Below are positions 1-11,400 of a DNA stretch of 64,000 bases, one piece after another (within the stretch, counting starts at the first letter, position 1; each line of letters opens with the position of its first letter). The translations under genes and the position numbers were made by a program. The notes below the pieces were generated by a model, which saw only the letters and a program-made list of their open reading frames with translations, had not been told where the DNA came from and did no database searches. Origin of the DNA: Chamaecyparis obtusa (Eukaryota > Streptophyta > Pinopsida > Cupressales > Cupressaceae); assembly GCA_027943335.1 (NCBI GenBank), contig BSBK01002076.1:126501-190500 (forward strand), written 5' to 3'.

Positions 1-700
1 CTTCCCCAAAGTCTTCAAAGCCTCTTAAAGCCCATTCATTGCTCTTACAAGCATTTATTTGGAGAGTTATGAGCTTGGAGCCCCCTTTGTTGACTCCTCT
101 TTGCCCTTCCCTTCATCCACTCACCTTGTGACATGTGTCACCTCCTGATTGGCTGAGAACTAGCACAATCCATGTGCTTCCCTTTGAGTGAATCTTGGCC
201 TCTCTTAAGGATTTCAATCCTGGCCATTCATTCCTCCTACCCCAAGCCTTTAGAAATCCTATAAATACCCTCACTTCCTAAGGCAAATCATCTCTCAACT
301 CTCAAACTCAATAGCAAAGTCATAATGTCATTTTCATTCTAGCATAAGCATAAACTCATCATTTTAGATCATTTTCAAGCTTAAATCACATCTAAATTAG
401 CTTAATGGGATTAACATAGATTCATTTCTTGTTTAATCAATCTTAGTTCATTTATTTAGCTTTGCATATTTGTGTGTTCTTGAGGCCTTTGAGGCAAAAT
501 AGGTTCCTCATACCTATTTTGTATCATTTTGGGTCTTCTTGATCCTCAAATCATCCTATCTTGCATGCTCCAAGTGCTTGAGTTTGCACACCCACATCCC
601 TCTATATCTAAGCATATCAAACGGTGCATGGGCGCATCCGTTTTAAGCTTAAACTGAGGTGGCTTTGATTTTAGTTTGTTTTCCATTAAATTTGATTTAA
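1..700 (+). repeat. Partial LTR, cut by window start
   Basis: This non-coding stretch has the layout of a plant LTR. A TATA box lies at 260-267, a C/T-rich likely transcript leader follows at about 285-310, and then comes a T-rich tract. I see no second copy in the window and the 5' end is missing, so the family is unknown. The right edge is not defined; copia coding sequence begins by about 770. The short ORFs here look like chance. Confidence 0.4.
260..267 (+). promoter_or_regulatory. TATA box of the partial LTR
   Basis: TATAAATA lies in a locally C-rich context, with a CT/CA-rich likely start region about 30 bases downstream, as in plant LTR promoters. This is seen in the sequence; activity is inference. 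Confidence 0.4.
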
Positions 701-769
701 TTATATGCTATGACATTTTTTTGTCTTTGGCCTTCCAAACAGGTTTAGGTGCACTCTCAAATCCTAGTC

Positions 770-2513
770 TACAGCTTGTTTTCATTGGAAAGAGGTTGGC
801 CATATTGCTGCTAGATGACCTAATAGGAAAGAGGAAGATAAAGACAAAGACTGATCTAGTGATGGAAAATATGGAAAAAGGAATAATAGAGACAACCAAG
901 ATCACAAAGATAAGGAAAAAAGGCATGTTACCTTGTTGGAGAAGATGACACCAACACCGACACTGATGATTATATTGAAGTGGTATTTGTTGCAATGAAA
1001 GATGATTCAGAAGAGGAGGAAAGGTATGTAGAAACAACACTTATTTCTAAAGTTAGTAAGAATGATACTTGGATTATTGATAGTGGCTATACACATCACA
1101 TGACTGGTGATGAAGACAAGTTTGATCATCTTGAGCATTATAATGGAGGATCAGTGAAAATGGGAAATGACACACCTTGCATGGTTAAAGGAAAAGGATC
1201 TATTTCGTTGAATGATAAAATTAGATGTGATAATGCATACTAGGTAAAAGGACTTAATTACAATTTGATGTGTGTAGCACAACTGAATAACTTAGGTCAC
1301 CGAGTTGCATTTGAAAGCAAGAAGGTGAAAATCTATGATGAAAATGGAAAGATTGTCGGAATAGGAGGACAATCAAAATGTAATTTATTTTATCTTGACA
1401 ATGCTAGAACTTCTTGTTTACTGGTGAAAAATAAAGATGCATGGTTATGGCATAAGAGGTTATGTCATGAAAATTTTGATAACATGATTAAGATCAGTAG
1501 AAAGAGAAAATTTAGAGGATTTCCTAGTCTAACCAAACCTGATCATGTTATGTGCCATCAATGTCAGAAAGGAAAGATTACCAAATCTAGTTTTAAAAGT
1601 AAGGACTATTCATCTAAAGGAATTTTGGATTTGGTTCACATTGACTTATGTGGTCCTATGAGAACTCAAAGCTACTATGGTGATAGATACTTTATTTTGT
1701 TTGTTGATGACTATACTAGATTAATGACAATTATGTTCTTGAAAGAAAAATCTGAGGCATTCAAACTTTTTAAATGGTATAAGGCTAAAGTTGAAAAAGA
1801 AACCAGAAAAGAATTGAAATGCTTAAGGTCTAATAGAGGAGGTGAGTTTTTTTCTAATGAATTCACTAACTTATGTAATGAGCATGGTATCAAAAGGCAA
1901 GTTTCTACACCTAGAACACTGCATCAAAATGGAATTGCTGAAAGAAGAAACTGATCTATTGTTGATTATGCTAGAACATTGACAATTGAGAAAAATGTTG
2001 CACAAATGTATTAGAGAGAGGCAGTTAGCACAACAATATATGTCCTGGACTGATTTCAACTAAAGAAAGACACAAACAAGACACCTTATGAGTTATGGTT
2101 TGGATACACACCGAGTGTAAGTTATTTAAGAATCTTTGGTAGTAAGTGTTATATTCTAAAAGATGATATGAATGGTACATTTGACTCTAAAGGTGATGAA
2201 AGAATATTCTTGGGATATTCTACTAAGATTAAAGCTTATAAATGTTTGAACAAAGTTACAAATAAGACAATAGAAAGTGCTAATATTAGAGTTGATGAGT
2301 TTGTTGATAAGAATGATGAAGAAAGCATGAAGGAACTGAAAGATTATTATAGGTTTACTTATGTTGAAGATCCAGATTATCTACCAAGGCCACAAGCTGA
2401 GTCTACCAAGCATCAGGAAAATGCTACTGAGAATCAACACATGTAAACTAAGAATCAAGAAGAAGCTACCGAGAAGGAAAATGAACCTAAACTAAATGAT
2501 GAGCAGACATATC
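770..2513 (+). pseudogene. Ty1/copia gag-protease-integrase fragment
   Basis: This decayed copia polyprotein spans several frames. The end of gag is followed by the aspartic protease motif DSGYTHH (about 1080). The GAG-pre-integrase motif WLWHKRLCH (about 1440) and an integrase core come next. The first catalytic Asp is in HIDLCGP (about 1640) and the Glu in GIAERRN (about 1935). The second Asp is replaced by Asn in RSNRGGEF (about 1830). Stops at 1952-1954 and near 2010 fit CGA-to-TGA and TGG-to-TAG changes. The frame continues at 2168-2446 as the post-integrase linker, then ends. No copia RT follows; the sequence turns into Ty3 RT near 2514. Most of gag and the 5' LTR are missing. Confidence 0.85.
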
Positions 2514-2663
2514 AATAATCAACAAGATAATAGTGAAATATAGGTTTCCTATACCAAGAATGGATGACATAATGGATATTTTGATTGGAGCATTTAAGTA
2601 TTTTACCAAAATTGATTTGAAAAGTGGATATCATCATATCAGAATTAGAGAAGGCGATGAGTG
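2514..2663 (+). pseudogene. Ty3/gypsy element A: RT fragment, first part
   Basis: The frame reads RT motifs typical of chromoviruses ([11 protein letters not shown], then [10 protein letters not shown]) and stops in mid-domain after REGDE. The next residues of the same domain appear at 19,496, so element B interrupts this RT. Similarity to the RT of element C (minus strand, about 12,390) begins near 2514, which marks the copia/gypsy junction. Upstream gypsy gag and protease are absent. Confidence 0.85.
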
Positions 2664-5600
2664 TGTTAGTCCATTTTCCTATCATTGCCAAAAATCCAAT
2701 GAAAATAGTCTATTCCTGCAAAACCCTAAGAAAGTTTCCATGTCCTGCTGTAATTTTGTTTTGATTAGTGAAGAAGGTGTATGATGTTTTGTGGCTTGCG
2801 AACTTAGACAAGGATAGTTTAAGGTGTATGCAAGCTCCAATTAATATCGCATGTGCTTAAATACAAAAACTAGTGAGATATGGTTGCTTCAAGGTATGAG
2901 AAATATGTATTTTCCATGTGCAAGGGTTTCCTAAAATTTGTCTAAGTCGAGAAAAACCCTACCCAATTTTATTTTCTCACTACCTTTTTGGGCCACTTAA
3001 GGTCCCCATTCTACACACATTTTATTTTATAAGCTCGAGTAGTGAAGTTTCTATTCAGTGACTCCATGACTATAGTGTTCATGTCATCTCCTAATCTTGG
3101 TGGTTAGTGGCCTAACATTTAGCGACCTAGCGAGTAGTTTAGGTTTCCTTTAGTTGTTGGATCTCCAAATAATGTGGTCAAGTGTGTTGGCACTCTAAGA
3201 TAAAACATGGACTATTGATGCAGATCAAGATTGACGACTGGTGCTTGTTCTTAGAATTGGACCATAGTTAAGACAAATATCTAGTGACTCCAAGTTTTCT
3301 TTAGTCGTGTGATCTCCAGATGGGCCCGAGTTAAGTCAAAGTTAGCATCAAGTTTTTTTCTAGCATCTAATTCTTGTATTTAGTGAACTAGCAACTATGT
3401 GTTCATATATTCTCCTGACCTTGGTGGTCATGTGCTTAATATCAGGCAATCCAAAAAATGGTTAAGAAGTGTGTTGTCACTAGATCTTGTAATGAAAGAG
3501 ATAAGGAACTTAACAATCAGCAAATAGGCAAGAACCGTTGATGTCAATCTTGATCGATGGTTGGCGCTAGTTCTCATAATGAAACCCAGGGTCAAGCCAA
3601 GTATTTAGCGATCTAGAGATTTTCCTTGTTGCTCATTCTTGTTATCTAACCTCAGTAAATGATAACCCTCAGTGATCTAGTGAATGCCTTCAGTCACTGG
3701 ATCGCCAGATCAAGTTGGGTTAGAGATAAAGGCTTGGAGATTGAATATGAGCCATTGATGCAGATAGATTGAATGCTCATCACTAGTTCACTAGATGAAA
3801 CCATGGGTTAAGAAAATATTATGTGATCACGTGAATGCTTTGTCATGATCTCTAGACTGAGCTTGGGTTAAGTAAAATGTGTCAAGATCAAGTGAAGCCT
3901 TCAGTGGCATAATCTTTGAATGACTTAAGCTTAAGGCGCTTGTTATGGTTAAAGATAAATGCATTGCCAAGTGTACTGACGTGCTCATTTCTGATTGGTT
4001 GTTGGGTAAATGATGTCGCTGGATATTTTTCAAAGCTTAAGTGACTATTGTCAATTAATGAGAACTACCCGATGTTCTAGGAAGGAGATGGATCAATGGT
4101 CACATTTTAAGCTTAATCAGTTAGCCGTTGTTGCTATAATTTGATGTCATTGAGGGTTTCTACAGGGTTTGATACTATAACTCATAAACAACAAAGCCAG
4201 GTCAGATTTTTTTGTTCCAAGGATGGTTATAGGTGCAAATTGATGAGAAGAAGATGCAGGTAGCCACCATGATTTGATTTTAATTCCTACTGTGCCATGC
4301 TGAGTTTAATGTAGAGGACTAATGTAAGACAAGGGAAACTAGGGTTTGATGGATGTCGATTATTTCCATGCCCCGATTCATGTAAGTTTGCCAAGTTGGT
4401 TCTCACATTTAATTTTGTTTCTTGCAACAAGAAATCAATTTTTTGTAATTGAAATTAGCCTATTGATGATGAAGCCTAAATAATTATACAATTAGATTTG
4501 ATCTGATCCTCCTAGGTTTCCAGGCTTTCTTCTTTGCTTTCATTTCTTGTTGAGCTCGATTGTTGTGGTGGTTGTAGACCTTATTTTGACCTAAATGATC
4601 CCAAGCTTGTTGCTATCCTTTATAAGGATTTCTAAGATCATTTAGTAGGGGTTCTTGATTCTCTATAATTTTCTAAGAGCTGGTTCTATGAGTGGTTCCT
4701 TCTATATATACTACCCTCTTCTTCTCATATAGGGTGCTCTTGTATCCTTTCTGGTTTTTAGATAAGAATGTAAATTGTAACAAGTTTGTCTTATGTATAA
4801 TATTTCAGCATATTCATACTACTATCATACTGTCTCCATTTGGTTCTTGATCTTATTGATTAGAGCATCAAGGGTGTTCTAGTTTTTCTCTTATATGTCT
4901 GCAAATGACTACAATAGAGTTTTTTTCGCATAAATAACTGAGTTTAGGACTAGTTTTTAGATGTGTATGAGTTGGGGTATCAAGGGTATCTCAATCTTCT
5001 CTTTTAGTGGATGTTGATTAATGTGTTGCTTATTTCTAGGTCTCTTCTAAGGGGAGGGTTAAATTCCTTTGAATAGGTGATTGCATATCTGAGTACACAA
5101 GTGGATTGCTAAGTAGAATCTAATCAATAGTGTATGATTGGTGTAAGGCATAAACATATTAGAATTTGTTGTCTTCTTGTTTCATAGCTCTTTGTTGCAA
5201 TGTTTATTTGACTATGTTGCCCATCGGATAAGGCACTAGTCTATGATAGATTTGGAGTATTTCAGAGATCCATTCCACCCAAAAACTTAAATGAAATCAT
5301 TTTTCCTTTCATGTTTGATAGGAGGAGTTAGGAGTAGTTTCTAGTTTTTAGGATTACTCTATGCAAGAGGGATATTGCATAGGATATGGTCAACATTCAC
5401 TAAGTTACTTGTTACCCAAATGAGTTTGAAAGCTATTCCATACTCATATATCTACAGGCTTGTTGTTTGTCAAAAGAAGTCATGTGTGTGCAGATAAGGT
5501 ATACCCACCTGAGTGATGTGGAGCTCAAAGTGAAGAAGGTCTTTGCACCTTGTGTTGTTGGACTTTTCTTCTCCCTTTTCTACTGATGGTGCCACGTTTG

Positions 5601-5678
5601 TGTACCAATTTCTCAGTCCCACAATTTGGTCCTCAATTTCCCACCTAGGAAAGGGGGTTGCAAGAAAAAACACCAACA
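2664..5678 (+). repeat. 5' LTR of element B
   Basis: It begins TGTTAGTCC and ends CACCAACA, and is 3015 bp long. It is collinear with 16476-19495 throughout, including a TATA box at 4703-4710. Short motifs resembling GTCACTGGATCTCC recur in its first half. The 3' 200 bases carry a CCACCTGAG...GCTCAAAG motif shared with LTRs D and E. Confidence 0.92.
4703..4710 (+). promoter_or_regulatory. TATA box in 5' LTR of B
   Basis: TATATATA sits before a CT-rich segment and is conserved at 18516-18523 in the other LTR. It is the likely start of the element B transcript; this is inference from position. Confidence 0.5.
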
Positions 5679-5681
5679 AGA

Positions 5682-5699
5682 TGGTGACTCTACTGGGGA
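5682..5699 (+). promoter_or_regulatory. Putative primer binding site of B
   Basis: TGGTGACTCTACTGGGGA begins three bases after the 5' LTR. Position and the leading TGG (complement of a tRNA CCA end) fit a primer binding site. It resembles the site I recall for Tat/Ogre-type elements primed by tRNA-Arg, but I have not matched it to a tRNA. No clear polypurine tract is seen before the 3' LTR. Confidence 0.55.
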
Positions 5700-6158
5700 G
5701 AGAATAAAGGATGGAAAGTTTAAGATGTTTGTTTCCTTGCTTTTTTGAATCATCCTAGGGTCTTGGACAATTATATAGAGTTAAATTCAAATATTTTAAA
5801 TCTTCTCACCAAGTGTGAGTGGCAACTCTGATTTCTCTATTTGATCAATGCGGTCTCTAATAAATAGTGAATAAAATCCTAGTGAAGTTTTGGTTGGCTG
5901 GAAGGAGATACAAAAAATAAGTAAAACATTTTCCTCTTCAAGGAGGTGGTGACTCTACAATCAAAGAACTTGATGGAGCTACAAAGAGGGCTCTAGATCT
6001 ACCTTGCTTCCCAGTCAACAAGTTAAGTTTCACTTTAATACTTCCAAGTATGTTGATTTTCATATGCATAATTTTTATGAAAATCAAGTGTAAGAAATGT
6101 ATCCCTATCAAGTGTTCAGCACTAGTGTAAAGGGATCAGTGATAGTGGGTAGTTCCTT

Positions 6159-6702
6159 ATGGAGGAATATATGCATCTTAGTTTTGATGGCATTAAAGGT
6201 GCCCCAAATGAGTTTCCTACTGAGATTAGGGAATATCTGCCAGTTTTTAGTGGTAATGGATCATGTCTAGCATGAGAACATTTAGATGACCTTGCAGACT
6301 TAATGTATGAGTTTTTGATTGATCATGAAGATGTTGCAATGAAGATTTTAGTGTAGACATTCATTAAAAATTCAAGGGATTGGTACTTATCCCTTCCTTC
6401 ATGTTTAATCCCTTCTTGGTATGTATTAAGAGCAGCATTCATGGAACATTTTGATAAAAGAGCTGGTATGGATGACTATGAAGAAAAAAATGAAGATCAG
6501 ATACAAGACATTAATGTCTCTATTGATCCCACCATCCATGATTATGATTATGAAAATCTACTCACTAAAATTTCTACTCTCAAGAAGAAACTTGCAGATT
6601 CTGATGCTAAGATTTGGCAGTTAGAGGAGGACAAGAGATTGTGAGAATTAGTAGTTCTTTATGTTGATCATGAAGAGGCTAGTGATTCTGATGATGATTC
6701 TC
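6159..6702 (+). pseudogene. Element B gag-like ORF, first part
   Basis: One frame starting at ATG 6159 encodes a gag-type capsid region: a HLDDLADLMYEF helix, then RDWYLSLP and a FMEHFDKR helix, matching the Retrotrans_gag layout (W-Y-L-L-P, then a helix with F...RF). A Lys/Leu-rich coiled-coil stretch (about 6540-6640) and an acidic tail follow. In-frame stops near 6271 (TGA), 6353 (TAG) and 6642 (TGA) each fit one C-to-T change in Arg or Gln codons. The frame is cut at 6702 by element C and resumes beyond 15,130. No zinc knuckle or protease is visible. The assignment rests on motif pattern only. Confidence 0.7.
6698..6702 (+). repeat. TSD of element C, left copy
   Basis: TTCTC occurs here and at 15126-15130, exactly outside the LTR ends of C, and marks the 5-bp integrase cut. 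Confidence 0.85.
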
Positions 6703-7373
6703 TAATGCAAGGACAAAAATCTAAGGGGCCAAATGATGGTGCACCCTATAGATCCAACCCTACTCAACAACTCATGGAAGCAACAACAACATAGTGAGAG
6801 AGAGAAAGCAGGATCATTGATATTATTAACTTCATTCAAATTGATTCATACATGTTGGGTTGTAAGGCCTTCCCAGTTAGAGCTAGATATTACAATGAAA
6901 GACATAAGTCCTCCAACATGTGAGGATCTATAAATAATCTTGATCCTACTATCTTCTATATTGTACCAAAAACTAACTCCCTAAACTCTAACCAAACAAC
7001 TATACTTATACAAGAGACCACCAAACTAAGTAGGCCTTCAGATCCATAATCAATGGAAGTAATGGTCAAATTTGGGACCACATGCTTTCCAATGATGGAT
7101 ACCAGCATTAAATCTATGACCCATAATCAATGCACAAGTCATCCTCAATAGAAACTCAAAATAAACTACTTGGTAAGCAAGGATGACCGAGCAACAGACA
7201 AGCATCATCGAATGCTAGTGAAATAACTAACTACCTAGGAGATAATCGACCATACTCAGTAACCAAAGGAAACCAACCAACTTGTTCAAAGCAAGAACTG
7301 AGCAACATAGACAAACTTCAAATATCTTTTTAGTGGCATAGGATTGCCAAGGACCCAAGATGCTCCTACATTA
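6703..7373 (-). repeat. 3' LTR of element C
   Basis: It is 671 bp and collinear with 14447-15125. Plus-strand ends are TAATGC and CCTACATTA, where the 5' LTR has TGATGC and CCTACATCA, so both termini carry transitions. A TATA-like TATAAGTA lies on the minus strand near 7005. Confidence 0.9.
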
Positions 7374-7479
7374 GACACCTGGGGTTGTTTAGAAATGATT
7401 CTTCAAATCATTCAGTAGGTATGGTCTGAGCTGCATCTAACTTAGACTATGAAATCCATGAACTATCTTCAATCGGTCT
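7374..7479 (-). pseudogene. Element C: chromodomain tail
   Basis: On the minus strand this short piece holds the end of the chromodomain region (the part aligned to DRLKIVH, the equivalent of RPIEDSSW in gypsy A) and the linker to the 3' LTR. It is separated from the rest of the chromodomain (9946 onward) by solo LTR D. Confidence 0.75.
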
Positions 7480-9940
7480 TGTTGGTTCCCCTCTTCATAT
7501 CTACTTGTAGGTTTACACTATGATTGACAATTTAATGTCATTGACTCTATTATCACTCCAAAGTCTGTAAGGAAAAGGGCCAATTGACAAGGATCAAAGA
7601 GATCCTCCTACACTTTGAGCCTTAATGCTCAGGTGGGTGTACCCTTGATTCACTTCTTCAAAGGAATCACAAAATATTATACAACTATACCCCTTACTAA
7701 CTAATTGAAAGATTTTATCATTTAATTTGTATGTGTGATTGATGATGATGGACTGCTTCTAGAGAAGAGATCAGTGCCTTAACCTAGGGCATAGAGTCAC
7801 CTAATAGCATAAATCAACTGAAAACCCTAACTCAAACACACTTGGATTCAAGATAAGTGCTTTGCCTATTATCCCTCTCACTCACACATCAGGACATCAA
7901 ATCCTTATCTAGCCATGAATTCACTGAAACTACCTCAAAGACTTTAATCCTAACTTTGTTAGGAACTCAAAGATAATTTCAAAATACTCTTTGTTTACCA
8001 TATGCTAACTCACTTTGTGACATTAACATATATGAGCTCAAGAACAAAATAAGAAGACATACACAAACATGAGATTGGAATCCAAATGTATTCTCATTAA
8101 AATTTGAAGAATCAATAAATTATCAAACAACAAAATGCTGAGGAAAAAGACCCAAAATCTAGGCTCTCCTTGTTCAGTATAATACCATCAACAACACAAC
8201 AAAATTCAAAATTCAACCATATATACCCCCTAGTCATCTTGGAATCCCAAAGCAGGATGCAACGAGCTACAAATGACTAGGGTTAGGGTTTAACCCACCA
8301 AACCAACCAAAATATAGTCACAATTTATTACAATTGGGGAAAAAAACCAAGCAGCCTGGAGAAAGAAGACCCAGGAATGATCCTCAATCATGATAAATTC
8401 CCTGATTTGTACTAAGGACCATTAATTCACCATGCCTTATCAGTCTGATTTTCCATCTACAACACACCTTGAGAAAATCCATCATAGTACAAAAACCCCT
8501 GTAATCAATTAACAGACACCCAAGACCACTCTGCAACAATCGACACCACCAGTTTCACCAAATTTGACTGCTAAAACATTCAATTTTAGTCCTTTCTATT
8601 GCTGGAAACCCTCTGAAAATTTGAATTTGAATTTAAATGGCTAGTTTCATAGCGTCTACAGTAAATCAGTGGTCAACATTCAAACTTGAATCAACTTTAA
8701 GTTGTGGCCATCAAATTTTCTCCTTTCCCGGGCTTTATGATTTATCCTTTAACAAGACCCCAGTCACATCTAGTGAACTAGCGACTGAAAACTACCTCCA
8801 AGTCACTGAATGTTTTATATTACCGCTAGATTATTTAGAGATTCAGCGAGCACATGTTCTCTGAATTGCTAAATATTTTAGAGTATCACCACTTTATTGC
8901 ATGAACAAGCGAAACCTTGGAAATTTGTCAAGCCGCTAAACAAATTTATTCGGATTGCTAAACTCTAGACCCTTTCCTGGGCCCGTAATGTGCCACTTGT
9001 CATCAGTTCATTTGCTACTATTTCTTAGTCACCTCTGACATAGGACCCACCTACTTAAGCCTTATAATCAAATGGTGGGCATAAGATCTCATGGCTCTGA
9101 CATATCCTTTGAGATCTTATACCGTTCGTAGAGCTTGCCCTCGTCGCTGACTTTTATAACAACAACCCCACCTTGCTACATCATCCATGTCAGCCAATAG
9201 AATTTAAACAACTCAGCACCACCTGACAATAGTCCTACTCAGAAATGCTGACAGATTGACCCCCTCAGCTAATGAAAAACATGCACGTCAGCTCCAACTG
9301 TCAAAGGACCCACATTGACTACGTGCCTGAGAAAAAGTAAAATCAATGGCCAGCATAAGATCTCATAGGATCTGACACAACCCATGAGAAATTATGCCCA
9401 CCATTGATTCTCTACAGATGTCAGAACCCTTTGGAAAGCCAAAAACCCAACCATTGACTAATAAGATAATGCCAACTATGCACACATGGCAATGGACCCA
9501 CTTCAAAGAAACATCATGTCATAAAGAAAGATCAATGGTCATCTTAAGTTCACATGCTTCTGACATAGTCTATGAGAAGATGCACCCACCATTAGATCAA
9601 GATGGTGTCAGAGAGTCAGGCCTAGGAAATAAAAGGCTAAAACATTAGAAAAATCAAGCACATAAGACTTAGGGAAAATTAACCACCATCGGGCTTAGGA
9701 AATATTAAAGGGAAGACCTTTGTCGGGTAACAAAATTTAAGCACATGCTTTATAAGACTTTTAAGTAGCCCAAAAAGTAACATAAGAATAGATTTTAAAA
9801 CCAAGGCACACTAGGGTTTTCCCATCAAACGGCTAGATTTTCAAAATCTTTCCCAGGGTTTAAAGCTAGAGACATAAAAATAATTGTAGGGACTAGAAGA
9901 AAAATTGCTACAGCCATGAAATTTTTTCCAGGTATTAACA
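7480..9940 (-). repeat. Solo LTR D inside element C
   Basis: The 2461-bp unit has plus-strand ends TGTTGGTT...TATTAACA and the TSD GGTCT at 7475-7479 and 9941-9945. A minus-strand TATA box (TATATA, near 8220) and the CCACCTGAG...GCTCAAAG motif near its 3' end (about 7600-7640) show that it is an LTR in minus orientation. No internal region or partner LTR remains, as expected after LTR-LTR recombination. Short ORFs inside (for example 8637-8864 and 9394-9648) look like chance. Confidence 0.85.
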
Positions 9941-9945
9941 GGTCT

Positions 9946-11400
9946 ATTCTTCCACTTTACCAAATGTTCCATATACTATTTACATCTTTTAGTCTAGCCA
10001 ATTCTTTGTTCCAAAATCTATTCAACTTCTTCATTCTTCTTCTTAGGATATTCCATTAGTACTATCATGTCTTCACCAGGTTCATGATACTCATACAAAT
10101 CAGCAATGTTGAAAATCGGTGATATGTCCATGTCATCAGGTAACTCAATCTCATATGCATTTCCATTGTCAAATTTCTTCAAAATCTTGCAAGGTCCAAA
10201 CTTCTTCATTTTTAACTTCCCATATGTTCCAACAAGAAATCAGCCTTTCTTCAAATGAACCGTCACTTCATCACCAACATCAAAAATTTTATGTCTCCTT
10301 GATCTATCAGCTCTATCTTTGTTTTTCTAATTACTCTCTTCCAGCTTGATTTTCACATCTTCATGCAATATCTCCATGTACTTAGCAAATTTCACTCCTT
10401 CAGCACTTCTCTTACTTTCATTAGCAATGTCTCTCAAATCAGATATACCTCTTGGTTGTATGCTATTCACAATCTCAAAGGGTGTTTTTCTAGTACTCCT
10501 ATTCATTGAATTATTGTATGCAAACTTTGCTTGTGCCAACATAGAATCCCAATTACTAGGTGTGTCTCCAACTAAACATCTCAAAAGATTTCCCAAACTT
10601 CTATTTACAACCTTTGTTTTTCCATCAGTTTGTGGGTGAAATGTAGAACTATGTTTCAACTCAGTGCCAAAATTCCTCCAAAGAGTCTTCCAAAAGTATC
10701 CAACAAATTTACTATCTCAATCAGAGATAATACTCCTCAGTAACCCATGCAATCTAACAATTTCCTTAAAGAAAATATCTACTACATGTACTGAATTTGA
10801 TGTCTTTCAACAAGGTATAAAATGCGCCATCTTTGAAAATCTATCTACCACAACAAATATAGAATCATTACCTCTTACTGTCTTCAGTAAGCCAAGAATA
10901 AAATCCATACTGATTTCAGTCCAAGGTTTTTTAGGTACAACAATCGGTGTATACAATCCAGTATTCTGACTTACTCCTTTTGCTACTTGACAAATTCCAC
11001 AACTTTTCACAAATCTCTGAACATCTTTATATAACTGTGGCCAAAGGTATTTCTCCTTAAGAAAATTCAAAGTTTTATCAATACCAAAATGTCTAGCCAA
11101 ACCATTAATATGTTTCTCCTTCATCAAATTAGTTCTCATTTGTCCTCTCGGCATACACAACTGAATACCTTTAAACAATATACCTTCTTGAATAAAATAT
11201 TCTTCCCATTTTGTACTCGGTTGATCTTGAATAGGTGCTCTGCACTTTCTCCATGGCTTAGAAAAATCAGGATCAGTTTCATACAAATCTCTCATCTCAT
11301 CAAAACAAAGAACTTCAATTTTCATCTCAGTCATCAAAGATATTCTTCTACTCAATGCATCAGCAACTCAATTAGTGACTCCACTCTTATGTTTTATCAA
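9946..11400 (-). pseudogene. Element C: integrase and chromodomain
   Basis: The minus strand reads an integrase zinc finger (HFGIDKT ... CGICQVAKG, about 11,000-11,090), the first catalytic Asp in ISMDFILGL, and the second in a SD-x-DSKF motif with an internal TGA (CGA to TGA, near 10,720). The third catalytic position has Lys instead of Glu in DGKTKVVNRSL (about 10,620). Gypsy A shares this change. The C-terminal KKFGPCKIL block (10,018-10,209) leads into a degraded chromodomain that breaks off at solo LTR D. Several stops and frameshifts are present. Confidence 0.88.

Noticed and set aside
708..1040. 110-codon minus-strand ORF
   Set aside because: Antisense shadow of the copia gag-protease region.
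3827..4033. 68-codon minus-strand ORF in the LTR of B
   Set aside because: Not kept in the second LTR copy; no motif.
5470..5679. 69-codon minus-strand ORF at the end of the 5' LTR of B
   Set aside because: Lies in LTR sequence with no protein-like motif; the matching segment of the 3' LTR lacks the same ORF.
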